This document shows positions 1 to 9,499 of a stretch of 64,000 nucleotides of DNA, one piece after another (positions within the stretch are counted from its first letter, which is position 1; every line of letters begins with the position of its first letter). Position numbers and translations under genes: made by a program. The stretch lies in NCBI RefSeq assembly GCF_009799925.1, contig NZ_WELK01000012.1, positions 1 to 64,000 of the forward strand, given 5' to 3'. The notes under the pieces were generated by a model. The model saw nothing but the letters and a program-made list of their open reading frames with translations, searched no databases and was not told the DNA's origin. This stretch comes from Pseudomonas sp. R-28-1W-6 (GTDB lineage: Bacteria; Pseudomonadota; Gammaproteobacteria; Pseudomonadales; Pseudomonadaceae).

Positions 1-934
1 TGGTCGCCAGCGGGGTCTGGAAGGCGCGGTTGCCCGGGCCCTCGTCGCCGCCGAGCACTTCGTAGCCGGCCTTCAGCGCCACGCCCTTGAGGGTGTAACC
101 GAGTTCGGCCAGGTAGTAATCGCTGTCCAGTTGCAGCGGGTTGTCGGCGTAGTCCTGCTGCTGGGCGTATTCCAGGACATAGCTGAAGCCGGCGATGGCG
201 CCGTTCAGGCGCAGGCCGGTGGTCTCGCTGGACTGGCTGCCGGCGCTGAGGTTGTCGAGGCCGAGCAGGTAATCGTAGGCGGTGACGGTCAGCTCGGGCA
301 TGACGACGTACTGGGCGTTGATCAGGTGGCTGTGGCCCTCGATGTTGGCCGGGTTGCCGGCGCTGTCGTACTGGCCATTGCCGGGGCCGAAGATGGTGTT
401 GACCTGATCGATGTAGGCGTAGGTCAGGGTCAGCCCGGCGAGCGGCTTGAACTGGGCCAGGGCGCCATCGTAGGTCTGCTCGTTCTGGCGCCAGGCCACG
501 CCGCCGACGAAGCGCTGGTTGTCCAGGTTGATGCGCTGGCGGCCGAGCACGGCGCTGCCGTACTGGTGGTCGTAGCGCAGCAGGGCCTGGTTGATTTCGC
601 TGCCGTCCGGGTCGGGTACTGCCGAGTACTCGGTCTGGCCGTTGCGGGTGTCGTTGTAGGCGGCGTCGCCGATGCGGCTGACGTTGTCGGCCTCGACCAG
701 GGCGGAGAGGCCGTACCACTTGCCGCTCTGGAAGCCGAGGCGGGTGCGCAGGGTCTGGGCGTTGGCGTGCTTGAGGGCGTTGTCCTGGTCGACGTGTTCA
801 ACGCGGTAGCGGGCATCGAAGATCGGCTTGCCCTGGGTGAACAGGTTGCTGAAGTCTTCTGCGGCGAAGGCGGCGTGACTGAGGGTGCTGCTGGCAACGG
901 CCAGCGACAGCAGGGACAGTTTCATCATGCGCAT
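1..934 (-). CDS. Outer-membrane porin, alginate-export-type family (3' end beyond window)
   Basis: The first 311 codons of a secreted beta-barrel protein are present; the C-terminus lies outside the window. The start at 934 (codons ATG CGC ATG ATG AAA) sits 7 bases after a GGAAG ribosome site. Residues 1-24 form a signal peptide ending in an AFA-type cleavage site. The mature part has alternating amphipathic strands rich in Tyr/Arg/Asp and a GRQRINLDNQRFVGG stretch typical of Alginate_exp-domain porins, which usually run to about 400 residues. It is likely an outer-membrane channel for small solutes; the substrate cannot be read from the sequence. It is divergent from the PhzF-like gene across a 337-base gap. 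An OprD-like porin is the alternative family, judged less likely. Confidence 0.75.
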   Translation of the reverse strand, partial: MRMMKLSLLSLAVASSTLSHAAFAAEDFSNLFTQGKPIFDARYRVEHVDQDNALKHANAQTLRTRLGFQSGKWYGLSALVEADNVSRIGDAAYNDTRNGQTEYSAVPDPDGSEINQALLRYDHQYGSAVLGRQRINLDNQRFVGGVAWRQNEQTYDGALAQFKPLAGLTLTYAYIDQVNTIFGPGNGQYDSAGNPANIEGHSHLINAQYVVMPELTVTAYDYLLGLDNLSAGSQSSETTGLRLNGAIAGFSYVLEYAQQQDYADNPLQLDSDYYLAELGYTLKGVALKAGYEVLGGDEGPGNRAFQTPLAT

Positions 935-1271
935 AGCGGTCTTCCTGTAGGCCAAAAAACGCAAAAAAAAACGCCACAGCGTCCACGGCTCCACGAGGGA
1001 GGGGATGCTATGACGTCGTTGTCGGTTGAGTGGCAGACACGCCGTTGTGCTGACCGGGGTTGGCCATAGCAGGCGGCGTGCCAGATTTCATAAGTGGCTG
1101 ATTTGTTAAGGATTAATAAATTTTTAAGAACTTTTTGCGATTGATTGATGCACTGCGCTCGTTCGCCGCGCATTGATACAGTGCAGCTGTAGTGCCGTAA
1201 TAGGCCGCGACTGTAGTGGGCGCCGCCCGTGCGGACGCGGCATGCTGGCCATCACCCCAAGGAGCGCAACC
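935..1271. other. Divergent intergenic region
   Basis: This is a 337-base gap between the divergent porin and PhzF-like genes. It contains an A-tract (about 954-970) and an AT-rich stretch (about 1095-1140) that stand out from the GC-rich surroundings and probably hold promoters for one or both genes. I could not place a convincing sigma70 -35/-10 pair or operator, and I see no small gene. Confidence 0.4.
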
Positions 1272-2051
1272 ATGCACCTCGAGTTTCATCAGATCGACGC
1301 TTTCACCGACCGTCCCTTCAGCGGCAATCCGGCGGTGGTCTACCGCCTGGATGCCTGGCTGGCCGACAGCCTGATGCAGCAGATTGCCGCCGAGCACAAC
1401 CAGGCCGAGACGGCTTTCGTGGTGCGCGAGGGCGCCGGTTGGCATATCCGCTGGTTCACCCCGACGGTGGAAATGCCCTTGTGCGGCCATGCCACCCTGG
1501 CCAGCGCCTACGCCCTGTTCGAGCTGTATGACGAGCCCGGCGAGCGCCTGGATTTCAGCTGCATGTCCGGGGCGCTCAGCGTCAGCCGCGACAACGGCCG
1601 GCTGATCCTGGACTTCCCGCTGGCGCAGGCCAGCGAGACGGTGGTCAGCATCGAGCTGGAGCAGGCGCTGGGCCAGCCGGTGCTGGCGGCGCTGCAGGGC
1701 AACGAATTGCTCGCGGTGCTGGAGTCGGAGCAGGCGGTGCGCGCTTGCCAGCCGGACATGAAGGCCCTGGCCAAGCTGCCGGGGCTGGGGGTGATCGTCA
1801 CCGCGCCGGGGCTCAAGCATGACTTCGTCTCGCGCTACTTCGCCCCGAGCATCGGCATCGACGAAGACCCGGTGACCGGCGCCACCCATTGCCTGCTGAC
1901 GCCTTACTGGGCCGCGCGCCTGGGCAAGAACGAACTCAGCGCCTACCAGTGCTCGGCCCGCGGTGGCGAGCTGCACTGCAGCCTAGCCGGCGAGCGGGTG
2001 AAGATCGCCGGGCAGGCGGTGCTGGTGACCGGCGGCACGCTGTTTTTGTAG
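1272..2051 (+). CDS. PhzF family isomerase/epimerase
   Basis: This 259-residue protein has the full length of the PhzF/diaminopimelate-epimerase-like fold. The start at 1272 follows AAGGAG by 7 bases; an open frame extends upstream but lacks the family signature. N-terminal GNPAVV (residues 18-23), the NQAET motif with the catalytic-type Glu46, and the second-lobe signature DEDPVTGATHC near residue 200 are all present. Family members isomerise small carboxylated metabolites by acid-base chemistry. There are no phenazine genes nearby, so a role in phenazine synthesis is not implied; it is a generic PhzF paralogue of unknown substrate. It is transcribed alone and converges on the ABC ATPase gene. 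Confidence 0.88.
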   Translation: MHLEFHQIDAFTDRPFSGNPAVVYRLDAWLADSLMQQIAAEHNQAETAFVVREGAGWHIRWFTPTVEMPLCGHATLASAYALFELYDEPGERLDFSCMSGALSVSRDNGRLILDFPLAQASETVVSIELEQALGQPVLAALQGNELLAVLESEQAVRACQPDMKALAKLPGLGVIVTAPGLKHDFVSRYFAPSIGIDEDPVTGATHCLLTPYWAARLGKNELSAYQCSARGGELHCSLAGERVKIAGQAVLVTGGTLFL

Positions 2052-2140
2052 GCGGCGGTAGGGCTTTCGGGCAGCCCAACAGCTCCTGTGCTGGGCTGCG
2101 AGTGGGCCGTCGTGCGCGCCAAGGTCAGGCGCGGGCTGCT

Positions 2141-2163
2141 GGTGCGCATGGCGCACCCTACGG
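2141..2163. repeat. Dispersed palindromic repeat, one-arm copy
   Basis: GGTGCGCATGGCGCACCCTA is a single arm of the repeat family seen again at 25152, 33262, 42395, 56166 and 62481. It lies between the convergent PhzF-like and ABC ATPase genes. Confidence 0.65.
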
Positions 2164-2239
2164 GAAACCGAGGTGATTCAGGCGAGCGGGTTGCCCTGGA
2201 GCATGGCTCGGATGGGCAAGAGCGTCTGTGCGAGTGCTA

Positions 2240-3342
2240 TCAGTTGCTGCTGGCGCGGCGCACGCCGGATTCACCCAGGCTGACCTGGGCGGCGATGCTG
2301 CCCTGGGCGGGGAACACCACCAGGTGGTCGGCCGCCACGCGGATGCCCACCTGCTGGCCCGGCAGATGGTCGGCGTGGCTGGGGAAGATCGCCTCCAGCT
2401 GGGTGCCGGTGGCCAGTTGCAGGCGGTACAGGGTGGCCGCGCCGAGGAAGGTCTTGCCGACGATCTGCGCCTTCTGCTCGCTGTCCGGGTCGTAGACGAT
2501 GTCGTCCGGGCGCAGCAGCACGTCCACCGAGCTGCCCGGCGCCCAGGTGTAGGCGCGGTTGCCGCGGATCACGCCGAGTTCGGTCTGCACCGTGTCCGGG
2601 GTCAGCAGCTGGCCGCGGATGAAGTAGCCCTGGCCGACGAAGCTGGCGACGAAGGGCGTCAACGGCTCGTGGTAGAGGTTGAACGGGGTATCCCACTGCT
2701 CCAGCCGGCCTTCCTTGAACACGCCGACGTGGTCGCTGACGGCGAAGGCCTCTTCCTGGTCGTGGGTCACCAGGATGGCGCTGGTGCCGCGCGCCTTGAG
2801 GATGTCGCGCACCTCATGGCTGAGGCGCCGGCGCAGTTCGCCATCGAGGTTGGAAAACGGTTCGTCGAGTAGCAGCAGCTGCGGCTCCGGTGCCAGGGCG
2901 CGGGCCAGGGCCACGCGTTGCTGCTGGCCGCCGGACAGCTCGTGGGGGTAGCGCTTGCCCAGCTGGGCCAGCTTGACCAGTTCCAGCAGCTCCTCGGTGA
3001 TGCGCTCGCGCTCGGGGTGCTTGCGGATGCCGAAGGCGATGTTTTCCGCCACGCTCAGGTGCGGGAACAGGGCGTAATCCTGGAACACCATGCCGATGCG
3101 GCGCTTCTCCGGGGCCAGGGTGAAGCCGGCACGCGAGATCACGTGGCCGCCCAGGGAGATCTCGCCGGCCAGCACCGGTTCGAAGCCGGCAATCGCGCGC
3201 AGGGTGGTGGTCTTGCCGCAGCCGGAAGGGCCGAGCAGGCAGCCGATGTCGCCGGCATTGAGGTGCAGGTTGAGCTGCTGCACCACCGGATGCTCCTGGT
3301 AGCCGCAGGCCAGCTCGCGCAGGTTGAGGAGCAGGGGCTGGC

Positions 3343-3346
<4 letters not shown>
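2240..3346 (-). CDS. ABC transporter ATP-binding protein (Fe3+/polyamine importer type)
   Basis: The 368-residue ATPase has Walker [10 protein letters not shown] (residues 39-47), a Q-loop Gln at 89, the signature LSGGQQQR at 137-144, Walker B LLLLDEP at 157-163 and the switch His at 195. It is followed by a C-terminal TOBE-like regulatory domain of about 130 residues. This architecture (CysA/PotA/FbpC group) energises periplasmic-binding-protein importers for ferric iron, sulfate, polyamines or thiamine. The start is set by an ATGA overlap with the argF stop, so the two are probably cotranscribed. No permease or binding-protein gene is adjacent, so the substrate is open. An argF-linked orphan ATPase is also, from memory, the arrangement in P. 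aeruginosa. Confidence 0.9.
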
Positions 3347-4266
<920 letters not shown>

Positions 4267-4287
4267 TCACTACCTTAATTTCTACAA

Positions 4288-4962
4288 CTATCGCTGCGCG
4301 GTTTTTCCGGGGAAAAGCAGGCCGGGCAGCGGCTGGAGCCGCGTGGGGGCGACAAATGGGGGAGGCGCGATCTTATAAGCAAATGTCGCATGCTGCCAAC
4401 ATGAGCCTTGATCTGCGCGGCTTGCAGGAGGGTTACTGTTTTGCCTGTACCAATTCCGTACCAACTTCCTGCTTTCCAGCTTCTGGAACTCTGCCCAGTC
4501 GGAAGTGGAATTGAGCCACTTCGCATAGGTGGAAGACAGCATTTGTACACTGTGGCCCGGCTGGTTGGCAATGAAAGCGGGGTTCATTCCAGCCATCAGG
4601 CACATCGTTGTGTAGGTGTGACGAGTGCCGTACTGGCGCCGGGTGCGGATACCAAGAGCCTCCAGCGACAGGTTGAAGTACTTGCGCGGCGTGGTATCGG
4701 TCCTGATCCAGTCGCTGCGCTCATCCTGCGTCGTCGGGGCGAAAACAAAGCCGCTGCGAGCCATGGTCAAAGGCTTTGCCTCATGCAGCGCCCTGTCGTT
4801 CAGCAACACGTGCAGATTGTTCTTCGTCTTGACGCGGTCATGGATCACGCCATCGACCTGAAGTCGGCAAACGTGCGCGCTTTTTCCTTGAAAATCGATC
4901 TCCTCCCAGCGCAGTGCCATCATCTCGCCAGGGCGCATACCCGTGAAGGCGGGGGAGCCCAA
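4288..4962 (-). pseudogene. Truncated phage-type tyrosine recombinase (integrase remnant)
   Basis: The frame encodes only the catalytic half of a tyrosine integrase. It has the box I arginine in TGMRPGEMMALRW, the box II region YGTRHTYTT, and NQPGH followed by the nucleophile-type tyrosine in STYAKW. The N-terminal arm and core-binding domains (about 170-200 residues) are missing: upstream of 4962 the reading does not continue into integrase sequence. The last 30-35 codons read straight through the argF promoter/operator, so the native C-terminus was probably also lost or replaced. GC is below the surroundings. It is probably a decayed end of a mobile element that inserted next to argF. Residual recombinase function is unlikely. 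Confidence 0.8.
4363..4404 (-). promoter_or_regulatory. argF promoter overlapped by tandem ArgR half-sites
   Basis: On the minus strand TTGGCA (4399-4394) and TATAAG (4377-4372) are separated by 16 bases, a good sigma70 promoter pointing at argF. On the plus strand the same bases hold two direct-repeat half-sites 21 bases apart, AGGCGC-N8-AA-N5 (4363-4383) and TGTCGC-N8-AA-N5 (4384-4404). They match the Pseudomonas ArgR consensus TGTCGC-N8-AA-N5. ArgR bound here would occlude RNA polymerase. The match is by eye. Confidence 0.7.
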
Positions 4963-5067
4963 TGTGCGCGTTCTGAGCCGGTGGGTCGATGCATTGCCTT
5001 GTCGTCGCCCAGCGGTGCCGGTGGCACCGTGGGCCCGCTGGAAAGTTTGGCTGCTGATGAGACCCGA

Positions 5068-5391
5068 CTAGATCAACCGCCTGGAGAAGGCGCAGCTTTC
5101 ATCCGTTGCCGTGACGTAGGTTGCTTGCTCCTTAGCGAGGATAAAGCCGTGGTTGTAAGTGATCAGGCGTCGGCCATCGCCCTGGTCGGCGACATAGATG
5201 TTCCGAGCGATCCTCAAGCTGTCAACCTCGTTGAGGTCGAAAACCTCCAGAGTTACTTTGCCTCCCTTTTCGCAACGGATGGAAAAGTCATGCTTGTCAG
5301 AGCCCTGAACCAACGATGGTTTGTCCTGGGCTTGTATTGCTAGGCTTGCTAGGACGATGGGCATTACTGCAGCTGCTTTGAGTCCTTTCAT
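5068..5391 (-). CDS. Small exported protein of unknown function
   Basis: The 107-residue protein starts at MKGLKAAAVMPIVLASLAIQA, a signal peptide with cleavage near residue 21. An in-frame ATG 16 codons upstream adds only a polar extension. The mature part is about 85 residues, has two cysteines (in SIRCEKGG and DESCAFS) that could form a periplasmic disulfide, and no recognised domain. It lies behind the integrase remnant in the same orientation and has similarly reduced GC, so it may be cargo of the decayed element. I do not recognise a family. Confidence 0.6.
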   Translation of the reverse strand: MKGLKAAAVMPIVLASLAIQAQDKPSLVQGSDKHDFSIRCEKGGKVTLEVFDLNEVDSLRIARNIYVADQGDGRRLITYNHGFILAKEQATYVTATDESCAFSRRLI

Positions 5392-5777
5392 GTGTGGCTC
5401 TGTTTTGTGATGGGGCAGACATTCTAAGGGTGGTGGCATATTGATTCCATAGCCTGCGGCGGCACGCTGCTCCGGTTAAGCCTGGATCGCTCCCATAATC
5501 CGCGGCACGCCCACCGGCCGCGCCTCGGGCATGCCCTGCGAGCCCCTAAAAGCCCGTCAGCCATCATGAGCAAATGCCGCGCGGGGGCAAATGAGCGGCG
5601 TTGCCGGCCATTGCAACACCCTGAATCGGGAGATTTTTCTGCCTGCGGCCGGCGTCACAAAAGTGACATGTCGGGTTGCTGGTGGCTCAAGCCGGCTCCT
5701 ACCATGCGCCCCGCCTGACCAGGCAGACATGTCCAGCAACTGGGCATTCATGGATTTTCTATGCAAAGGAGTCTTGC
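5392..5777. other. Intergenic region between divergent genes
   Basis: The 386 bases separate the small exported protein from the lipoprotein. The only structure I can name is a GTCAC-AAAA-GTGAC dyad at 5654-5667, a possible operator. I see no convincing gene. Confidence 0.35.
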
Positions 5778-6209
5778 ATGAAACACGTAGCCTATGCCGC
5801 CGCTTTTTCCGCCCTCGCCCTGCTGACTGGCTGTGCCAGCCAGAACTACAGCCAGCCGAGTGCCCCGCTCAATGGTGAAGTGCAAACCAACCTGAAAGCG
5901 GACGTGAAAGTCGGCGAGTCCATCACGGGCGAGTCTTCGGTGAACATCCTGTTCGGCATGTTCAAGCTGGGTGGCGATACCCAGTTCGCCGACGGCGTAA
6001 CCTATGGTGGTGGCGAAGGTGGTTTCGCTCTGGGTCTGGACCCGGTAGCTGCCGCCAAATCCGCCGCTGCCTTCAAGGCCGTCAAATCCTCCGGTGCCGA
6101 CCTGATCGTCGCGCCGCGCTACGAAGTGAGCGTGCAGGATTACATGGTGTTCAAGGCCGTCAACGTCAAAGTGACCGGCAACAAAGGCACCATCAGCGCC
6201 ATTCGTTGA
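5778..6209 (+). CDS. Small lipoprotein of unknown function
   Basis: The 143-residue product starts at 5778 after AAAGGAG. Residues 1-18 are a lipoprotein signal with lipobox LLTGC, giving Cys19 as the lipidated residue. The mature part is Gly/Ala/Val-rich with short beta-prone blocks (GVTYGGGEGGF, GADLIVAPRYEVSVQDY). The pattern resembles small TRL-like lipoproteins, but I cannot confirm the family. It is transcribed alone and is followed by a GC-rich hairpin. The residue after Cys is Ala, not Asp, so outer-membrane sorting by Lol is expected. Confidence 0.72.
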   Translation: MKHVAYAAAFSALALLTGCASQNYSQPSAPLNGEVQTNLKADVKVGESITGESSVNILFGMFKLGGDTQFADGVTYGGGEGGFALGLDPVAAAKSAAAFKAVKSSGADLIVAPRYEVSVQDYMVFKAVNVKVTGNKGTISAIR

Positions 6210-6215
6210 TCTGTA

Positions 6216-6244
6216 GGGCTACTCGGCTGCCCGCAGCCGAGCCC
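6216..6244 (+). terminator. Hairpin after lipoprotein gene
   Basis: CTCGGCTGC (6222-6230) pairs with GCAGCCGAG (6233-6241) over a 2-base loop, with flanking GGGCT/GCCC extending the stem. There is no T-tract, so it may be a weak intrinsic terminator or an mRNA 3' stabiliser. Confidence 0.5.
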
Positions 6245-6393
6245 GGTCTGATCAATTGATGCGCTGTTGAATCGGCGGGCATGATGCCCGCCGATTCATG
6301 AAACTTAGGCCACTGGCCAAGCCTTCCCCTAGCCTCCATAGTCCTGTTTCCACGACCCGACCGGTCGTCTCGAACAAGAACACGAGGCCAGCC

Positions 6394-8502
6394 ATGAGCA
6401 AGACCCTCCACCACCGTGCCTGCCACCTGTGCGAGGCCATCTGCGGCCTGACCATCGAAACCGAGCGTCTGGCCGACGGTAGCCAGCAGATCCTGTCGAT
6501 CAAGGGCGATGCCCAGGACAGCTTCAGTCGCGGCCATATCTGCCCCAAGGCCGTGGCCCTGCAGGACATCCAGCACGACCCCGACCGCCTGCGCCAGCCC
6601 ATGCGCCGGATTGGCAGCGAGTGGCAGCCGATCGGCTGGGACGAGGCCTTTGCCCTGGTCGCCGAGCGCCTGGCGGCGATCCAGGAACGCCACGGCAAGA
6701 ACGCGGTGGCCGTGTACCAGGGCAATCCCAGCGTGCACAACTACGGGCTGATGACCCACAGTAACTACTTCCTCGGCCAGTTGAAGACGCGCAACCGCTA
6801 CTCCGCCACCTCGGTCGACCAGCTGCCCCATCACCTGACCAGCTACCTGATGTACGGCCACGGCTTCCTGCTGCCGATCCCGGACATCGACCACACCCAG
6901 TTCATGCTGATCCTCGGCGGCAACCCGCTGGCCTCCAACGGCAGCCTGATGACCGTGCCGGACGTGGAGAAGCGCCTGAAGGCGCTCAAGGCCCGCGGCG
7001 GCAAGCTGGTGGTGGTCGACCCGCGCCGCAGCGAGACGGCGGCCATGGCCGACCAGCATCTGTTCGTCCGCCCGGGCAACGATGCGGCCCTGCTGCTGGG
7101 CCTGCTCAATACCCTGTTCGACGAGGGCCTGACCCGCGCCAGCCACCTGCCGGTCAACGGCCTGGAACAGGTGCAGGCGGCGATTGCCGAGTTCACCGCC
7201 GAGGCCATGAGCGCCCGGTGCGGCGTGCCGGCGGCGACCATTCGCCAGCTGGCCCGTGACTTCGCCGCTGCCGAGTCGGCGGTGTGCTACGGGCGTATGG
7301 GCGTGTCCACCCAGGCCTTTGGCAGCCTGTGCCACTGGCTGATCCAGCTGATCAATCTGGTCACCGGCAACCTCGACCAGCCGGGCGGCGCGCTGTGCAC
7401 CACGCCGGCGCTGGACCTGGTGGCGAGCACCGCCGGTGGCCATTTCGATGTCTGGCAGAGCCGGGTTTCCGGCCTGCCCGAGTACGGCGGTGAGCTACCG
7501 GTGGCGGCCCTGGCTGAAGAGATGCTCACCCCTGGCGAAGGCCAGGTGCGCGCGCTGATCACTGTGGCCGGCAACCCGGTGCTGTCCACCCCCAACGGCC
7601 GCCAGCTGGAGCAGGCGCTGGAGGGGCTGGAGTTCATGCTCAGCATCGACCTGTATACCAATGAAACCACCCGCTACGCCGACCTGATCCTGCCGCCCAC
7701 CGCGCCGCTGGAGCACGATCACTACGACAGCACCTTCAATGCTTTCGCCGTGCGCAACGTCACCCGCTTCAACGAGGCGGTGCTGGACAAGCCGGCGGGG
7801 GCGCTGGACGACTGGGAAATCTTCGTCGGCCTGGCCCAGGCCTTCGCCGCCAAGGTCGGCAACGAGCTGAAACCGAGCAAGACGCCGCAGCAGATGATCG
7901 ACCTGGGCCTGCGCTTCGGCCCCTACGGCGATCAGTCGCCGCACAAACTCAGCCTGGCGGCCATCCGCGAGCAGCCCCACGGCATCGACCTGGGGCCGCT
8001 GCAGGCGAACCTGGGCGGGCGCCTGAAGACCGAGTCGAAGGCCGTCGAGGCCGCGCCGGCGTTGCTGGTCGCCGACCTGGCGCGCTTCGCCGCGCAACCG
8101 CAGGAGGGCGCGGACGAGCTGATGCTGATTGGCCGCCGCCATGTGCGCAGCAACAACTCCTGGATGCACAACTACCAGCGCCTGGTGAAAGGCAAGCCGC
8201 GCCACCAGCTGCTGATGCACCCGCAGGACATGGCCGGGCGCAGCCTCAGCGATGGCCAGCGCGTGCGCATCGAGTCGCGGGTGGGGGCCATCGAGGTCGA
8301 GGTGCTGGGCAGCGAGGAGATGATGCCCGGCGTGGTCAGCCTGCCGCACGGCTGGGGCCATGCCCGCCCGGGCGTGCAGATGGCGATCGCCAGCGCCCAG
8401 CCGGGCGCCAGCGCCAACGACCTGACCGACGAGCGGCAGCTCGATGCGGTCTCCGGTAACGCCGCGCTGAATGGCGTGCCGGTGCGGGTGGCGGCGGCCT
8501 GA
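6394..8502 (+). CDS. Molybdopterin-dependent oxidoreductase (formate dehydrogenase/nitrate reductase superfamily)
   Basis: The 702-residue protein has an N-terminal [4Fe-4S] motif C10-x2-C13-x3-C17-x32-C50, then the Mo-bisPGD domains. Typical pieces are GHICPKAVAL, TSVDQLPHH, LGGNPLASNG, VVVDPRRSETA and a C-terminal dinucleotide-binding domain with SNNSWMHNY and MHPQDMAG. There is no twin-arginine signal, so the enzyme should be cytoplasmic. At the position where formate dehydrogenases carry Sec/Cys I see only YQGNPSVHNYG, so the Mo ligand and substrate are uncertain. It stands alone, with no electron-transfer subunit or chaperone gene next to it. The start at 6394 is chosen because the ferredoxin-like domain begins right after it. 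Confidence 0.85.
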   Translation: MSKTLHHRACHLCEAICGLTIETERLADGSQQILSIKGDAQDSFSRGHICPKAVALQDIQHDPDRLRQPMRRIGSEWQPIGWDEAFALVAERLAAIQERHGKNAVAVYQGNPSVHNYGLMTHSNYFLGQLKTRNRYSATSVDQLPHHLTSYLMYGHGFLLPIPDIDHTQFMLILGGNPLASNGSLMTVPDVEKRLKALKARGGKLVVVDPRRSETAAMADQHLFVRPGNDAALLLGLLNTLFDEGLTRASHLPVNGLEQVQAAIAEFTAEAMSARCGVPAATIRQLARDFAAAESAVCYGRMGVSTQAFGSLCHWLIQLINLVTGNLDQPGGALCTTPALDLVASTAGGHFDVWQSRVSGLPEYGGELPVAALAEEMLTPGEGQVRALITVAGNPVLSTPNGRQLEQALEGLEFMLSIDLYTNETTRYADLILPPTAPLEHDHYDSTFNAFAVRNVTRFNEAVLDKPAGALDDWEIFVGLAQAFAAKVGNELKPSKTPQQMIDLGLRFGPYGDQSPHKLSLAAIREQPHGIDLGPLQANLGGRLKTESKAVEAAPALLVADLARFAAQPQEGADELMLIGRRHVRSNNSWMHNYQRLVKGKPRHQLLMHPQDMAGRSLSDGQRVRIESRVGAIEVEVLGSEEMMPGVVSLPHGWGHARPGVQMAIASAQPGASANDLTDERQLDAVSGNAALNGVPVRVAAA

Positions 8503-8642
8503 GCCGGCTGGCAGACGTGGCCGTGGCTGGTGGGCGAGGGTGCCGAGCGCGTTGGCTTAACCCGAGCCCGCAACTGGGATTTTCGGTTACAATCGCCCCA
8601 TCCAGTCCGGTGCAGTCCGGGAAAGTTCAGACGAGGTGAGTC

Positions 8643-8972
8643 GTGGATATTATCGATACCATCAAAGAGCAGATCGCCAACAACACCATCCTGCTGTACA
8701 TGAAAGGCTCGCCGAATGCGCCGCAGTGCGGCTTTTCGTCGAAGGCCGCGCAGGTGGTGATGGCCTGTGGCGAGAAGTTCGCCTATGTGGACATCCTGCA
8801 GAACCCGGAAATCCGCGCCAACCTGCCGAAGTACGCCAACTGGCCGACCTTCCCGCAGCTGTGGGTGGCCGGTGAGCTGGTCGGCGGCAGCGACATCATG
8901 ACCGAGATGTTCGAGAAGGGTGAGCTGCAGACCCTGATCAAGGAAGCCGCACAGAAAGCCAGCGCCGAGTAA
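8643..8972 (+). CDS. grxD: Monothiol glutaredoxin GrxD
   Basis: The 109-residue class II (CGFS) glutaredoxin carries CGFS at residues 29-32, the glutathione-binding WPTFPQLW and a GGSDIM motif. Such proteins bind a [2Fe-2S] cluster with glutathione as dimers or with BolA partners and pass it to apoproteins; they also signal iron status. The start is a GTG at 8643 with AGGTGA five bases before it; no in-frame ATG precedes the conserved N-terminus. The gene converges on bfrB, an iron-storage gene, across a shared terminator. That arrangement also occurs, from memory, in P. aeruginosa. Confidence 0.95.
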   Translation: MDIIDTIKEQIANNTILLYMKGSPNAPQCGFSSKAAQVVMACGEKFAYVDILQNPEIRANLPKYANWPTFPQLWVAGELVGGSDIMTEMFEKGELQTLIKEAAQKASAE

Positions 8973-8978
8973 TCTGGC

Positions 8979-9024
8979 GCTGCAATGAAAAAGCCCCGCA
9001 TTCGCGGGGCTTTTTCATTGCAGC
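8979..9024. terminator. Bidirectional terminator between grxD and bfrB
   Basis: The 46-base palindrome has perfect 21-base arms around the 4-base loop ATTC. The core is AAAAAGCCCCGC / GCGGGGCTTTTT. T-runs occur on both strands, so it can terminate both convergent transcripts. Confidence 0.93.
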
Positions 9025-9028
9025 TGGA

Positions 9029-9499
9029 TTATTCGTCCATCTGCGACTGCAGGTAGTTTTCCAGGCCCACCTTGTCGATCAGGCCGATCTGGGTCTCCAG
9101 CCAGTCGATGTGCTCTTCCTCGGATTCGAGGATGTCTTCCAGCAGCTCGCGGGTGCCGTAGTCGCCGACGCTCTCGCAGTAGGCGATGGCGGCTTTCAGG
9201 TCGGGAATGGCCTGGTGTTCCAGCTTGAGATCGCTGGCCAGCATTTCCTTGGTGTTCTCGCCGATCATCAGCTTGCCCAGGTCCTGCAGATTGGGCAGGC
9301 CTTCGAGGAAGAGGATGCGCTTGATCAGCTTGTCCGCATGCTTCATCTCGTCGATGGATTCGTGATACTCGTGCTCGCCGAGTTTTTTCAGGCCCCAGTC
9401 CTCGTACATGCGCGCATGCAGGAAGTATTGGTTGATGGCCACCAGCTCGTTGCCAAGGATCTTGTTCAGATGTTGGATGACTTTCTTGTCGCCTTTCAT
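9029..9499 (-). CDS. bfrB: Bacterioferritin (BfrB type)
   Basis: The 156-residue ferritin-like subunit assembles into a 24-mer that oxidises and stores iron. The di-iron ferroxidase ligands are all present: Glu18, Glu51, His54, Glu94, Glu127 and His130. The heme-ligating Met52 is also present, marking a heme-containing bacterioferritin. The N-terminus [19 protein letters not shown] is close to P. aeruginosa BfrB as I remember it. The Bfd ferredoxin that normally mobilises its iron is not in this window. An AT-rich stretch at 9578-9610 probably holds the promoter; I found no clear Fur box. Confidence 0.95.
   Translation of the reverse strand: MKGDKKVIQHLNKILGNELVAINQYFLHARMYEDWGLKKLGEHEYHESIDEMKHADKLIKRILFLEGLPNLQDLGKLMIGENTKEMLASDLKLEHQAIPDLKAAIAYCESVGDYGTRELLEDILESEEEHIDWLETQIGLIDKVGLENYLQSQMDE

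Noticed and set aside
4267-4962. Functional integrase or attachment site next to argF
   Set aside because: The N-terminal half is missing and there is no tRNA or visible direct repeat; only a remnant is supported.
5654-5667. GTCAC-AAAA-GTGAC as a CRP/Vfr site
   Set aside because: Half-sites and spacing differ from TGTGA-N6-TCACA; kept only as an unnamed dyad.
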